Positions 1-8,049 of a stretch of 22,470 nt of DNA are shown piece after piece. The stretch is taken from assembly GCA_000991205.1 (NCBI GenBank), contig LBRC01000005.1, positions 1-22,470 on the forward strand. The letters run 5' to 3'. This DNA is from Parcubacteria group bacterium GW2011_GWA2_36_10. Lineage in GTDB: Bacteria > Patescibacteriota > Patescibacteriia > UBA1558 > GWA2-36-10. The position numbers and the translations under genes were made by a program. The notes beneath the pieces are model-generated. The model saw only the letters and a list, made by a program, of their open reading frames with translations. It did not search any database and was not told where the DNA came from. How positions within the stretch are numbered: position 1 is the first letter of the stretch; each line of letters starts with the position of its first letter.

Positions 1-49
1 AATGTCTTATTATGTGACTTTATTACATGTTCACTCATCTACATTGATT

Positions 50-187
50 TTATACTATATTGTCTCCTCGCAGCAAGCTGACGAGGTATCTTATTGAATA
101 AAAATAATAAAAAAAACCGGCTAAAAAAAGCAAAACCGCCAAAAACGCAGTTAAAATAATTAGGATAACTTTTTTTGTTTTAGACAT
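50..187 (-). CDS. Small single-pass membrane peptide (45 aa)
   Basis: Short reading frame found by eye on the minus strand, ATG at 187 and TAA at 50. The product starts with a positively charged stretch (MSKTKK), continues with about 24 hydrophobic residues (roughly 7-30) that would form one membrane helix, and ends with a short polar tail (RGDNIV). The charge pattern suggests the N-terminus stays in the cytoplasm. A purine-rich GGGAG lies about 13 bases before the ATG, a long spacing for a ribosome site. It lies downstream of the greA-like gene, same strand, after about 180 bases with no other gene. Function unknown; it could be a toxin-like or regulatory peptide, or chance. The regular charge-helix-polar layout favours a real gene. 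Confidence 0.4.
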   Translation of the reverse strand: MSKTKKVILIILTAFLAVLLFLAGFFYYFYSIRYLVSLLRGDNIV

Positions 188-365
188 ATTCCAAAAACTT
201 CTCCCTGAATTATATATCATCAGTATTAAAATTTAATTAAACGGTTCTCATTGATAAGCATCCAAATTGTAAAAATTAACGCTATATATTTTACCGTCAT
301 CGGCAGTATGCTTGAATTTCCGGCATGATGATTTGGTGATGATGCATAGTAATATGAGTGTTTCT

Positions 366-863
366 TTATTCAATCTTGATTATAGTGCACACAATATCAT
401 TGCCTAGATGCAGTATTTTTACGCTTTCGCCCTCGCTCCGCCCCATGAGCGCGGAACCAAGCGGAGAATTGTGTGAAATGATACCCTGATCAGGATTCGT
501 TTCTGAAGATCCTAATATTTGAAATGTTTGCCGCTCTCCGTTGATGCTCACGGTTATTTTTGAACCCAGCCCGACTATTTTTTGTTTATTCGGCTTAATA
601 ATAACCGCGTGATTCAATTGTTCTTCCAGTGCCAGAATCCGTGCGTTGATCCGGCGCAGGTTACCTTTGGCGATCGAATACCCGAAGTTTTCGGAAAAAT
701 CCCCCATTTCAGCGAGACTTTTTGCTTCCTGTACGGCGCGCGGCAGGGTAACTTTTTTAAGGTGATCCAAATGCACTTTCAACTCATTAAATTTAGCCGG
801 AGTGAGATGCGGATCGAGTTTTATAAAGGCAAATTTTCCCGGTTTTCGGTTTGGTGTTCGCAT
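366..863 (-). CDS. greA: GreA/GreB-family transcription elongation factor
   Basis: GreA-family proteins enter the secondary channel of RNA polymerase and stimulate cleavage of backtracked RNA. The N-terminal coiled-coil half carries GDFSENFGY, matching the GreA tip motif GDLSENAEY with the acidic D and E kept. The C-terminal half has the FKBP-like signature, including VGLGSKITV, ISHNSPLGSALMG and GESVKI. The frame is open up to 923, but that start would lie inside the upstream DUF262-HNH gene. The ATG at 863 lies 11 bases after that gene's stop and gives 165 residues, close to the usual 158. An AAAGGAAAT sequence lies upstream but at long spacing. About 20 extra residues, mostly basic (MRTPNRKPGKF), precede the normal start. 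Its place at the end of a restriction-like operon is odd: it may be an accessory paralogue or simply the next chromosomal gene. Confidence 0.85.
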   Translation of the reverse strand: MRTPNRKPGKFAFIKLDPHLTPAKFNELKVHLDHLKKVTLPRAVQEAKSLAEMGDFSENFGYSIAKGNLRRINARILALEEQLNHAVIIKPNKQKIVGLGSKITVSINGERQTFQILGSSETNPDQGIISHNSPLGSALMGRSEGESVKILHLGNDIVCTIIKIE

Positions 864-874
864 GTTGCAAATCT

Positions 875-2074
875 TTAACGATTTCCTTTTGCTCGATTGT
901 GCGTCTTGCAGAGCATCTGACAATTCTTGGCTGAGGTAGCACCACTTTTACTCCACGCCGTTACATGGTCGGCATCCATATCAATTAAACTCCAAATTTT
1001 TTCTTTATTGGCATCATGCCCAAGAGTACAATTCGGACAGTTCGACTCTTTTTTCTTTTCAGCTTTAATTGTTTGTTCTTTATATACTGATTTTTTGGTT
1101 GCGTCATCAAAAACTCTAACCTCAAGCAATTTCGTATCAGTAGAACCTCCCAAGATAAATTCAAAAATACCTTTGCGATTTTTGACATACGGATCGCCAT
1201 ACAGTTTTTGCACTTCTTCCGAAACCTTTTTTGGATTGTACGATTTTTTATGGTATGCCTCATACAGTCGACCCCACTCAAGTCCGCACATCTCGCTTTC
1301 TACATCGGTAAATACACCGGAGATCCAATCGATCACACTGTTGAAATATTTTTTTAACTCATTGATATTTTTGTCGTAGCGATGAATACTCATGTAATGA
1401 TCAATATTTCCTTTACTCGCCCAGTCTAGAGCCCTCTCAAAAAATGCCTGTCGGTTTGCACTGCCCTTTATGTACGCGCTCCATTTTTGAATATTGGCAT
1501 TTTGGCTGTTGCTGAACTCCTCTTTACCTAGCGTAACGAATGTTCCGGAATAGATCGCATTTAACAACTCCTGGGGAACGAGCGGAACTCCAGCTATATT
1601 AATTGTCTTAAACCACTCTTTTATCTGGCTTTCTGTCCCTTCGCATTCATAAATGAGTAGTTTTGTTTCCAAAATCTTGGTTTGCTTGTCTTTTGCCATA
1701 CCGCCAAAATATTGCTCCATGCCATTTTCGTCTTTGATGGCAAATTTGTCAGTGATAAAACGTCCAACACTGGTGATGCGCTGTTGCCCGTCCAAAACTT
1801 CTAGCCTATTGTCATCGACTTTATTAAAATAAATCAAGCCTATCGGGTAATCTTTGAGTAGTGATTCAATAACAGCAACCTCTCTTTTCCCGCCGTCGGA
1901 GGCATAGATATAGTTACGCTGATACTCCGGCTGAATAGTGAGCTTGCCTGACAAACCGAATAGACCTTTGCCCTCCAATTCGTTATAGACGAACCCTCTG
2001 CAAATGTCTTTGACAGTAATGTTAGTTTTGAGTGTTGTTTTCATAATATTAAAATTTTTATTAATTTTTATCAT
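875..2074 (-). CDS. DUF262 - HNH endonuclease fusion protein
   Basis: Two-domain protein of 399 residues. The N-terminal DUF262 (ParB/sulfiredoxin-like NTPase fold) shows PEYQRNY at about 49-55 and the family motif DGQQRI at about 95-100. The C-terminus is an HNH nuclease with a CPNC zinc pair (346/349), DADH (367-370), a second Cys pair (385/389) and HN (392-393). DUF262 joined to an HNH-type nuclease is the architecture of GmrSD-like type IV restriction enzymes and several phage-defence effectors, which use NTP binding to control DNA cleavage. The start at 2074 overlaps the RhuM stop by 14 bases and is preceded by AGGTGGAG at good spacing; the inner ATG at 2044 lacks such a site. It is shorter than GmrSD, so it is called by domains only. 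Part of the 5972->366 operon; likely a nuclease effector (inference). Confidence 0.8.
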   Translation of the reverse strand: MIKINKNFNIMKTTLKTNITVKDICRGFVYNELEGKGLFGLSGKLTIQPEYQRNYIYASDGGKREVAVIESLLKDYPIGLIYFNKVDDNRLEVLDGQQRITSVGRFITDKFAIKDENGMEQYFGGMAKDKQTKILETKLLIYECEGTESQIKEWFKTINIAGVPLVPQELLNAIYSGTFVTLGKEEFSNSQNANIQKWSAYIKGSANRQAFFERALDWASKGNIDHYMSIHRYDKNINELKKYFNSVIDWISGVFTDVESEMCGLEWGRLYEAYHKKSYNPKKVSEEVQKLYGDPYVKNRKGIFEFILGGSTDTKLLEVRVFDDATKKSVYKEQTIKAEKKKESNCPNCTLGHDANKEKIWSLIDMDADHVTAWSKSGATSAKNCQMLCKTHNRAKGNR

Positions 2075-2987
2075 TTATTTTTTTCTCCACCTTTTTCTCC
2101 AGCAGTTTAATGTTTTCCAAATATGCTTTTTCAACGGGAGAGAGCGTTTTAGCTTGAAATTTTTTATACTCCGCTTCAGCTTTTTTCAGCGCCTCGGCAT
2201 GACTCACGGATCCAGCCTCTGTCAGAACTTTTTTGTCAAAGACGCTTATCACTTTTAACTCTTTTTCATCAAGGTAATTTTTTGCAATAACAATATCTTT
2301 TTTACTTACCCCGCCATTTGAAAAACTCAGCAAGCCCATAAATGGCTTACCGGCATTGGCTCTCTTAACTATAACTTCAGCGGCAGTATTCCCATGGGTA
2401 GCGTAGTGCAGTTTATTTTGTACGATTTTGAAAAACTTAATAGATTCCAAGGCGTTGGGATTGTAATCAAGACTCGTGGCGTACAGGTCAAGCACCTGAC
2501 GATAAAGAACCTTTTCACTGCTACGAATATCTCGAATACGATCAAGAAGCTCGTACCAATATTTACCCCCGCCATTGTTTTTCAAAAATTCATCGTTCAT
2601 CGTAAAGCCTTTGATGAGGTACTCGCGAAGGCGTTCGGTTGCCCACTGGCGAAAGCGAGTGGCAATATCCGACTTTATTCTGTAACCCAGAGAGATAATC
2701 ATATCAAGATTGTAATACTCGACATTGTAAGTTTTTCCATCACTCGCAGTTGTTCGGAATTCCCGAACAACTGAAACCCTACTTAATTCACCTTCGTTAA
2801 ATATATTTTTTATATGTTCGCTTACATTCGCCTTACTTGACCGAAAAAGTTCGACAAGTTGCGATTGTGATAGCCACACCGTCTCACCCTCAACACGCAC
2901 CTCAATACTAGACGCCCCGTCCGCACCTTCATAAATAATTATCTCGCCGTAATTATTGTTACTTGTCATATCCTTTTGATTACCCAT
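2061..2987 (-). CDS. RhuM-family protein I (internally shortened)
   Basis: Matches the virulence RhuM family (Pfam Virulence_RhuM), first named from Salmonella SPI-3; biochemical role unknown. The N-terminal part carries [18 protein letters not shown], the helix-turn-helix-like [13 protein letters not shown], the [16 protein letters not shown] block and [17 protein letters not shown]. The middle has IRDIRSSEK and [10 protein letters not shown]. Compared with the intact copy at 6045-7061, about 34 residues are missing in frame between NYLDEKELK and [10 protein letters not shown], where the other copy has a segment including LYIDFAELQGSSGRL. It begins 6 bases after the nuclease gene and its 3' end overlaps the DUF262-HNH gene, so it belongs to that operon. 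No Shine-Dalgarno precedes the ATG. Likely a DNA-binding or regulatory partner (inference). Confidence 0.85.
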   Translation of the reverse strand: MGNQKDMTSNNNYGEIIIYEGADGASSIEVRVEGETVWLSQSQLVELFRSSKANVSEHIKNIFNEGELSRVSVVREFRTTASDGKTYNVEYYNLDMIISLGYRIKSDIATRFRQWATERLREYLIKGFTMNDEFLKNNGGGKYWYELLDRIRDIRSSEKVLYRQVLDLYATSLDYNPNALESIKFFKIVQNKLHYATHGNTAAEVIVKRANAGKPFMGLLSFSNGGVSKKDIVIAKNYLDEKELKVISVFDKKVLTEAGSVSHAEALKKAEAEYKKFQAKTLSPVEKAYLENIKLLEKKVEKKINDKN

Positions 2988-2993
2988 AATTTT

Positions 2994-4469
2994 TTATTTT
3001 TGATTAGAAGCGGATTCTTTTTTTCTGCAATCAATCATAAAAATTTCTTTATTATCAACGGATTTGTTTATCTCTTTTAAAACCCCGCTCACCGTTTCTA
3101 GCTCTTGATCTGAAAAATAAAATATAATTTTTACGACATGTTTTAAATTACTATCTTCCTGATAAACCTTCCCTTGATTTAGTAAATTTTGCTTCAATTT
3201 TCTGCTTGAGGCGAGTTTTAATTCTAATCCAATTTTATCATTACTTCCATAAGAAACAATAAAATCAATTGGCCCTCTTCCATTGTTAACTTCTGAGTTG
3301 TAGTCAAACAAGGATCCGTAAGTTACATTTTTAAACATTAAGCGCAAATGTTTTTCTTGCAGTGGTTTATCTCTAAAATACAAATCATTACTGTTTGATT
3401 CAAGTTTTTGCTTAAAAAAAATAATTCTTGCGACACAGTCATCAAAAGAAGTTAATTTCCCAAATTTCTTTTTATTGAGCTCACTTTTTAATACCCCTGT
3501 GTCCGAAAAAAAGTTAATCAATTCCGGCTCAGCAATATGATATTTAAGAGCGTCATCTTTGTTTTGCTCTTTATACTTTATGTAATAATCAAGAACTTCT
3601 GGAAATTCCGAGATTGTCTTTAACAAAGCGTTCTTTTTGCTTTTCTCAGAATAATCTTTTTCCGGCTGTTTTTTCTTATTCAGTTTAGTCGCTAAGTTAT
3701 CGTGAAAAAATCTATTAATTTTTTCCCTCAGTTCAGAGTTAGGAATCGTATTAAAAATTGCCGTGTCATTCTCTAGAAAATCACCTCGTGAAATCCAAGT
3801 GTCTTGTTTGGTAAGGATATCGCGGGGAACAAGAAGTACGAATTGTTTTTTACCTCCCCACTCGTACGACGGAAGCGTGTAACTGCCATCTCTCCAAATT
3901 CCTTTTGTAAAATCAAATTCAACTTTACGAATTGGAAAGACTGCGAGATATTTTTTGTCCAAGTTTTGTTTAGCAAAGGTTTGTGTGTAATCTAAAAGAT
4001 GTTTCTTTATTAAATTAAGCGTGAAATCGCTAATTTTATCAACACCGACACCTTCTTCAACAAGACACAGTTTCTCAAGATGGGAAGATTTAGTAATGTT
4101 TTGATAATCAAAAAACTTATTAAGATTCTTATAAAGAGAAGATGCAAAACGCGGCCCAAGTCCAAGTCCTGCATTACCACCTACAGAATACCCCAGCCAA
4201 GCTTCTTTAACTTCAGGAAATTTGTAGTAGTGATTAAATTTTCCTAAATCTAATTCACCTTCCGTAATAGAAAGATCTCGAAGGTATTTTAGATAAGCGA
4301 CAATAAAATCATGTAGATTTTTGTATTTTTTGCGTGCAAAAATCAAAAATGGATCAACAAAAGCGGGATTATCACAGACGAGCGAAATATCCAAAGCACC
4401 ATACTTTTCAATTATCGTATGTTTAACATTGAATATGTCCGAAAAATATACTTTATCGTCTGTGACCAT
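2994..4469 (-). CDS. Putative restriction endonuclease with PD-(D/E)XK motif
   Basis: I do not recognise a named family for the whole 491-residue protein. Near the C-terminus is a clear PD-(D/E)XK-type active site: GRGPIDF (Asp about 402), then IGLELKL (Glu about 416, Lys about 418), followed by a basic helix and a strand (VVKIIFYF). This spacing fits the restriction-endonuclease fold, with the sheet expected to carry the catalytic acid and lysine. The long N-terminal region (ALDISLVCDNPAFVDPFLIF and after) has no motif I can assign and may recognise DNA. The gene lies 34 bases downstream of an EcoRI-family adenine methyltransferase on the same strand, which supports a cognate restriction enzyme. 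A/T content is visibly higher than in the rpoD-dnaG block. The nuclease assignment is inferred from motif and context. Confidence 0.65.
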   Translation of the reverse strand: MVTDDKVYFSDIFNVKHTIIEKYGALDISLVCDNPAFVDPFLIFARKKYKNLHDFIVAYLKYLRDLSITEGELDLGKFNHYYKFPEVKEAWLGYSVGGNAGLGLGPRFASSLYKNLNKFFDYQNITKSSHLEKLCLVEEGVGVDKISDFTLNLIKKHLLDYTQTFAKQNLDKKYLAVFPIRKVEFDFTKGIWRDGSYTLPSYEWGGKKQFVLLVPRDILTKQDTWISRGDFLENDTAIFNTIPNSELREKINRFFHDNLATKLNKKKQPEKDYSEKSKKNALLKTISEFPEVLDYYIKYKEQNKDDALKYHIAEPELINFFSDTGVLKSELNKKKFGKLTSFDDCVARIIFFKQKLESNSNDLYFRDKPLQEKHLRLMFKNVTYGSLFDYNSEVNNGRGPIDFIVSYGSNDKIGLELKLASSRKLKQNLLNQGKVYQEDSNLKHVVKIIFYFSDQELETVSGVLKEINKSVDNKEIFMIDCRKKESASNQK

Positions 4470-4503
4470 AATTTTATTTTACAAAAATTAATTTTCTAAT
4501 TTT

Positions 4504-5622
4504 TTATTTTTTCTTATGTTTGATAAAAATACGTTTGTATACTCGTTCATTTCCTACCAGAGGTTGCGATACTTTGCTCATCGCATCCCATAATCCATTT
4601 GAAAAACCCTTTCCTTCACTTTCTGTAGCTCCTAAAATCTCAAACTGTTCTGGATTATATTTATCCAGAAAACTGATCGGCACACCCATTACACCGTCAT
4701 AATCACCGGGGATATTTTTTACAAAAGAAACCTCTATTGCATTATAATTGTCGTATTTTTCAAACGGTTTTTTTGTACTGAACTTTATAATATCTGCCTT
4801 CGACATTAGTGGTAGTGGTTTATGACGCCTACCATGATCAAGATTTGTAAACCAGCAAGAGTTTCCGAGTCTTGTATAGTCACCCACGTAACCAAGGCGC
4901 GCTGCCTTTTGTCTATCACTCTCTGCTATCTCCACACCATTTGGTACGGCAAAAACCATATCACTTCCGTTTCCAGTCGCTCCGAGCCACAACCTATTTG
5001 CTTTTATCAACGGAAAAATTTCCTTATATGTAATCGCATTCATGTTACCGATAATCACGACCTTTTTTTTGTAATCAAAAAGTTGTTTAACATATTCACG
5101 AAACAGACTGAACGGCGGATTTGTTACCACGATATCGGATTGTTTAAGTAGATTTACACATTCATCGCTACGGAAGTCGCCGTCGCCTTCTAGCGGCATC
5201 CATTCGTTATGTTTGTTTGCCTTTAACTGTTTGGCAATGTCCTTCAAGTTGAACTCGCCATCGCCGTCTATGTCGTGCACTTCGTTGATAATAAATTTGT
5301 TGGCATTTATCTTAGGACGGCCTTTTGATTTTGTGAGAGTTTTATCATCGCCAAACAACCCCAGTTGCGTGTTGGCTACGGGCGAGGGTTTGTAACTAGT
5401 GGTGATAAGCCGTTTCAATCCAAGCTTGTTGAAATTAAGCACGAAATAGCGAAAAAAATTGCTCTCGAACGGATCGTCACAATTGCAATACACCACCATG
5501 CCGCGAAATACATCGGAGTTGTATTCCAGGTACGCCGCAATCTCTTTCTGAATATCGCCGTACTGGGTATAAAACTCGTCATTCTTAGCCCTTTTTGCGT
5601 TTGTAAGATGGCTGTTTGCCAT
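4504..5622 (-). CDS. EcoRI-family adenine-specific DNA methyltransferase
   Basis: Predicted N6-adenine DNA methyltransferase of the EcoRI-methylase family, using S-adenosylmethionine to protect host sites. The catalytic NPPF motif is at residues 168-171 (VVTNPPFSLFREYV). The N-terminus carries the family signature NDEFYTQYGDIQKEI and the cofactor-pocket-like CDDPFESNFFRYF (about 48-60). VIIGNMNAITYKEIFPLI and the C-terminal GVPISFLDKYNPEQFEILG block are also typical of this family. Its 372 residues look complete. The start at 5622 lies two bases after the stop of the MazG-like gene, so the two are probably co-translated. Downstream is the PD-(D/E)XK protein, the natural candidate for the matching restriction enzyme. 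The recognition sequence cannot be read from the gene. Confidence 0.9.
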   Translation of the reverse strand: MANSHLTNAKRAKNDEFYTQYGDIQKEIAAYLEYNSDVFRGMVVYCNCDDPFESNFFRYFVLNFNKLGLKRLITTSYKPSPVANTQLGLFGDDKTLTKSKGRPKINANKFIINEVHDIDGDGEFNLKDIAKQLKANKHNEWMPLEGDGDFRSDECVNLLKQSDIVVTNPPFSLFREYVKQLFDYKKKVVIIGNMNAITYKEIFPLIKANRLWLGATGNGSDMVFAVPNGVEIAESDRQKAARLGYVGDYTRLGNSCWFTNLDHGRRHKPLPLMSKADIIKFSTKKPFEKYDNYNAIEVSFVKNIPGDYDGVMGVPISFLDKYNPEQFEILGATESEGKGFSNGLWDAMSKVSQPLVGNERVYKRIFIKHKKK

Positions 5623-5624
5623 AA

Positions 5625-5972
5625 TTAAAGTTTATTGTATTTAGTATGCTTGCCCTTAACCTTTTCGACCGGATATTTTTCCTCATTTTTTAAAATCTTT
5701 TTTCCAAGCGCTTCAAGTATGTCGATCTTGAGATCATGGCTCATAAGTAAAACCCAACAAAGCACATCTGCCAACTCTTCACCGATTTCCACCTTGTTTG
5801 TTTCGACATATTTTTCTATCTCTTCTTTACTTTTCCACTGAAAGTGTTCCAAAACTTCCGCGGCCTCAAGATTTAAAGAAATAGCCACATCTTTCGGGTT
5901 ATGAAATTGCTTCCAATCCCGCGCATCGCGAAAAGCAATTATCTTTTTTGTTAATTCGTCTATATTTTTCAT
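5625..5972 (-). CDS. MazG-like nucleotide pyrophosphohydrolase (RS21-C6/dCTPase type)
   Basis: Compact all-helical NTP pyrophosphohydrolase of 115 residues. Members of this group hydrolyse (d)NTPs to (d)NMP and pyrophosphate in the cytoplasm, often favouring dCTP or modified dCTP. The metal-binding pattern is visible as E36-x2-E39 (LEAAEVLEHFQWK) and E66-x2-D69 (GEELADVLCW). RDARDWKQFHNPKDVAISL is the usual start of the RS21-C6/dCTPP1-like fold. It is the first gene of the defence-like operon and ends two bases before the methyltransferase. Nucleotide pyrophosphohydrolases occur in phage-defence loci, where they may deplete or clean nucleotide pools; here that role is inference. The leader contains AGAATTGTTTAAATAA, also found upstream of the RhuM remnant at 12135. 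Confidence 0.88.
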   Translation of the reverse strand: MKNIDELTKKIIAFRDARDWKQFHNPKDVAISLNLEAAEVLEHFQWKSKEEIEKYVETNKVEIGEELADVLCWVLLMSHDLKIDILEALGKKILKNEEKYPVEKVKGKHTKYNKL

Positions 5973-5976
5973 AAAA

Positions 5977-6051
5977 TTATTTAAACAATTCTTCTAACGC
6001 CACGCCTCCCCGTATTTTACTTTCTGCCAAGTGACCATGGTTATTTACGAT
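5977..6051 (-). pseudogene. Possible C-terminal tail of a lost gene
   Basis: Between the RhuM II stop and the MazG-like start, one minus-strand frame is open for 25 codons and ends in ESKIRGGVALEELFK before a TAA at 5977. It has no start of its own. The last 16 bases (5977-5992) recur exactly at 12138-12153 upstream of the RhuM IV remnant, where they would encode ELFK-stop. This suggests that both places keep the 3' end of the same former upstream gene. It could equally be a shared leader element. I cannot name the parent gene. Confidence 0.25.
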
Positions 6052-7061
6052 TTACTTTTTCTTTTCTCCATTTCTAAAATCTTTTTCACCTCGCGGTCAA
6101 AGTCGGAAACATAATTTTTGTCTTGCTCTTTACGATATTTTTCATACTCCTTCAACGCTTTTTCTTCCGCTTGCTTGGTGCTAACTTTGCCAGCTGAATG
6201 TAATAATTTTTTTTCTGATATGGTCAAAAATTCGTCCAGTTTTCTGATCCAATCCTGCATTTTCATCAAACGGCCACTACTGCCTTGCAATTCCGCAAAA
6301 TCAATATAAAGCGAGACAATCAAGTTTAGTTGATTTATTTCTGGTTCAGTCAAATAATTTTTCGCGATGACTATATCTCTCGCCGTAATATAATCACTTT
6401 TAAAACTGGTGAGGCCCATTAAAGGTTTTTTGCTATCGGCGCGTCGAGCGACAATTTCCGCCGCTGTATAACCGTGCACGGCATAGTGCATTTTGTTTTG
6501 CACCGTGGCAAAAAATTTTTGCGTTAGCTCTGTGTCAACTTTATAATCAATACTCGTCGCATAGATATCGGTCACTTTCTGATAGAACATCCGTTCACTG
6601 CTCCGGATGTCTCTTACTCGTTGCAATAGTTCTTGGAAATAACGCGCCCGACCGCCGCCTTGTTTGAGACGCTCGTCATCCAAAGTAAAACCCTTAATCA
6701 AATATTCTCGAAGCCTTTCGGACGCCCATTTGCGAAACTGCGTTCCTCTGTCAGATCGCACCCGATAGCCAATTGCTAATATTGCATCAAGATTATAGTG
6801 CTTTACGTCGCGCGTAACCTCCCTTAAAGCTTCTTTTTGAACTATCCGGAAATTCCGGATAGTTGCATTTTCATCTAATTCTCGCTCCCTATATATATTA
6901 ACCAAGTGTTCGTTAACCGTACGCACATCTACATTAAAAAGTTCTGCAATCAGTTTTTGCGTCAGCCAAACATTCTCATCTTCAATCCTAACGCAAATCT
7001 TTTGGTCGCCAGCGAGGCCTTGATAAATGGCAATTTGCGGTTTTTTTGCTGCTTCTTTCAT
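6045..7061 (-). CDS. RhuM-family protein II (full length)
   Basis: At 338 residues this is the only RhuM copy here that appears intact. Order of landmarks: QIAIYQG, VWLTQKLIAELFNVDVRTVNEHL (helix-turn-helix-like), [81 protein letters not shown], then an internal helix segment (SLYIDFAELQGSSGRL) and a charged coiled-coil-like C-terminus ending KRKSKS. Family function is unknown; the N-terminal half resembles phage Bro/KilA-type DNA-binding modules (inference). It has its own promoter at 7222-7250 and an unusually long leader of about 150 bases containing several GTTTAT/ATAAAC repeats, suggesting regulation, perhaps by itself. No Shine-Dalgarno is visible before the ATG. Confidence 0.88.
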   Translation of the reverse strand: MKEAAKKPQIAIYQGLAGDQKICVRIEDENVWLTQKLIAELFNVDVRTVNEHLVNIYRERELDENATIRNFRIVQKEALREVTRDVKHYNLDAILAIGYRVRSDRGTQFRKWASERLREYLIKGFTLDDERLKQGGGRARYFQELLQRVRDIRSSERMFYQKVTDIYATSIDYKVDTELTQKFFATVQNKMHYAVHGYTAAEIVARRADSKKPLMGLTSFKSDYITARDIVIAKNYLTEPEINQLNLIVSLYIDFAELQGSSGRLMKMQDWIRKLDEFLTISEKKLLHSAGKVSTKQAEEKALKEYEKYRKEQDKNYVSDFDREVKKILEMEKRKSKS

Positions 7062-7088
7062 TGCTTTTTTATTTTTTACTTTGCTTTT

Positions 7089-7115
7089 GTTTATATCGCT
7101 TATATAGATATAAAC
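7089..7115. repeat. Inverted repeat in the RhuM II leader
   Basis: GTTTATATC (7089-7097) and GATATAAAC (7107-7115) form perfect 9-base arms around a 9-base centre, just upstream of the RhuM II start codon. The arm motif recurs in the same leader as isolated GTTTA or ATAAAC halves near 7131 and 7152. It could be an operator for a dimeric DNA-binding protein or an RNA hairpin. Confidence 0.5.
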
Positions 7116-7196
7116 ATTTTATACGATTTAGTTTACATTATTATGTGCAATATAAACTACCCATAAAATATTGGTTGCCATAAGTTAATTTTTATA

Positions 7197-7212
7197 GTTT
7201 ATCTGCATAAAC
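7197..7212. promoter_or_regulatory. Palindrome GTTTAT-CTGC-ATAAAC next to the RhuM II promoter
   Basis: Six-base arms around a 4-base centre, 10 bases downstream of the -10 element at 7222-7227, so close to the expected transcription start. A protein bound here would block initiation. The arms match the arm ends of the inverted repeat at 7089-7115, which suggests a shared operator set. Confidence 0.4.
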
Positions 7213-7221
7213 AATATCTAT

Positions 7222-7250
7222 AGCATACCTCCATAAAACCCGCTTGTCAA
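7222..7250 (-). promoter_or_regulatory. Promoter of RhuM II (cassette copy A)
   Basis: On the minus strand TTGACA (7245-7250), exactly 17 bases, then TATGCT (7222-7227): a near-consensus housekeeping-sigma promoter. It is preceded by GGGCGTTTTTTGTTT, an A/T-rich upstream block also found in copies B (8793-8821) and C (12198-12226). The spacer ends in ATGGAGG as in copy B. The hairpin terminator present in B and C is degenerate in this copy. Confidence 0.75.
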
Positions 7251-7321
7251 AACAAAAAACGCCCAAAAATGGTGCGTATTTGAAAATCACGCGCTGCTCG
7301 ACACCAACATCAAAACCAGGT

Positions 7322-7958
7322 TTATTCAATCTGGGAAGGTGTTTTATGTTCTTCCGGGGGTATGACGGGTTCGACATGTTCAATAATACCCTCTTTATTA
7401 AAGATGATACGATAACTGCCGTCTTTACGTGTTATATTTAAAGTTTGCCATTTCGTGTCCAACCCAAATAGAAAAGCTCCTCGAGAAAGTGTGCTTTCGG
7501 ACTTAACAACAGATTCGCGTAATACATCTTTTAATGAATCCCCCCTTGCGATTGGTTTATCAGAAATTTTTTCCAGGGGCATAACTATTTGCCCTTGCGG
7601 AAAATCTGCAGATACAGGTATTTGCGCGATATTATACAAACCACGGGGAGTTAATAAAACTCCGTGCTGACAAACCAATTCCTTTTTTACCTTTACGGCG
7701 CGAGTCTTCTGTAAATGAAAAACCTATACCTTTTTGGTGTTCTTCGTTTTGTCCAACTAGACTTACACCTGCATTTTCTTTGCCTATCTGACGTTTAATT
7801 TTATTTATCCGTCTATTGCTTTCTCCAAAGACACTTATCTTTGCTTTCTTGTCCCTTAAAAATTTTAACCATTCTTTATCTTTAATCTGTTCATTTTGTT
7901 TTATCTTATTAAAATATTTTGCTGTTAATATCATACAGCATCTCGCTTTCGCTGTCAT
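7322..7958 (-). pseudogene. Unknown gene, apparently split by a one-base frameshift
   Basis: Two overlapping minus-strand frames, 7632-7958 (ATG at 7958) and 7322-7678 (TTG as only start), appear to be one gene. The first reads as a basic protein with SFTEDSRRKGKK. Just there is a run of six A (GGTAAAAAAGGA), and moving to the +1 frame gives a smooth continuation, KELVCQHGVLLTPRGLYNIAQIP, to a proline- and glutamate-rich C-terminus. The joined product would be about 210 residues. A one-base gain in the A run, real or a sequencing error, explains this better than two genes. The phase does not fit the standard -1 slippery arrangement. I do not recognise the family. It lies downstream of the small basic-protein gene and its terminator. 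Confidence 0.4.
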
Positions 7959-7996
7959 TAGCGTTGATTATCCAGTTTGCATCCGCACTTGGGGTA

Positions 7997-8026
7997 ATCA
8001 AAAATACCGCTTGAACAGCAGTATTT
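7997..8026 (-). terminator. Intrinsic terminator after the small basic-protein gene
   Basis: Read on the minus strand, AAATACTGC (8018-8026) pairs with GCGGTATTT (8002-8010), 9 base pairs with one G-U, around a 7-base loop. It is followed by a short U run (TTTTTG). It lies about 25 bases after the stop codon at 8050. Confidence 0.6.
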
Positions 8027-8049
8027 AATGATGAATTATATTCCTAGAG

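Noticed and set aside
875..923. GreA start at 923
   Set aside because: It would overlap the DUF262-HNH gene by 49 bases and add residues with no GreA similarity; ATG 863 fits the family length.
927..1379. Plus-strand frame of 150 codons
   Set aside because: It lies entirely antisense to the DUF262-HNH gene and has a low-complexity, Ser/Phe-rich translation without motifs.
7660..7720. Programmed -1 frameshift at AAAAAAG
   Set aside because: The zero-frame phase is AAA AAA G rather than A AAA AAG, and the continuation is in the +1 frame, so the standard mechanism does not fit.
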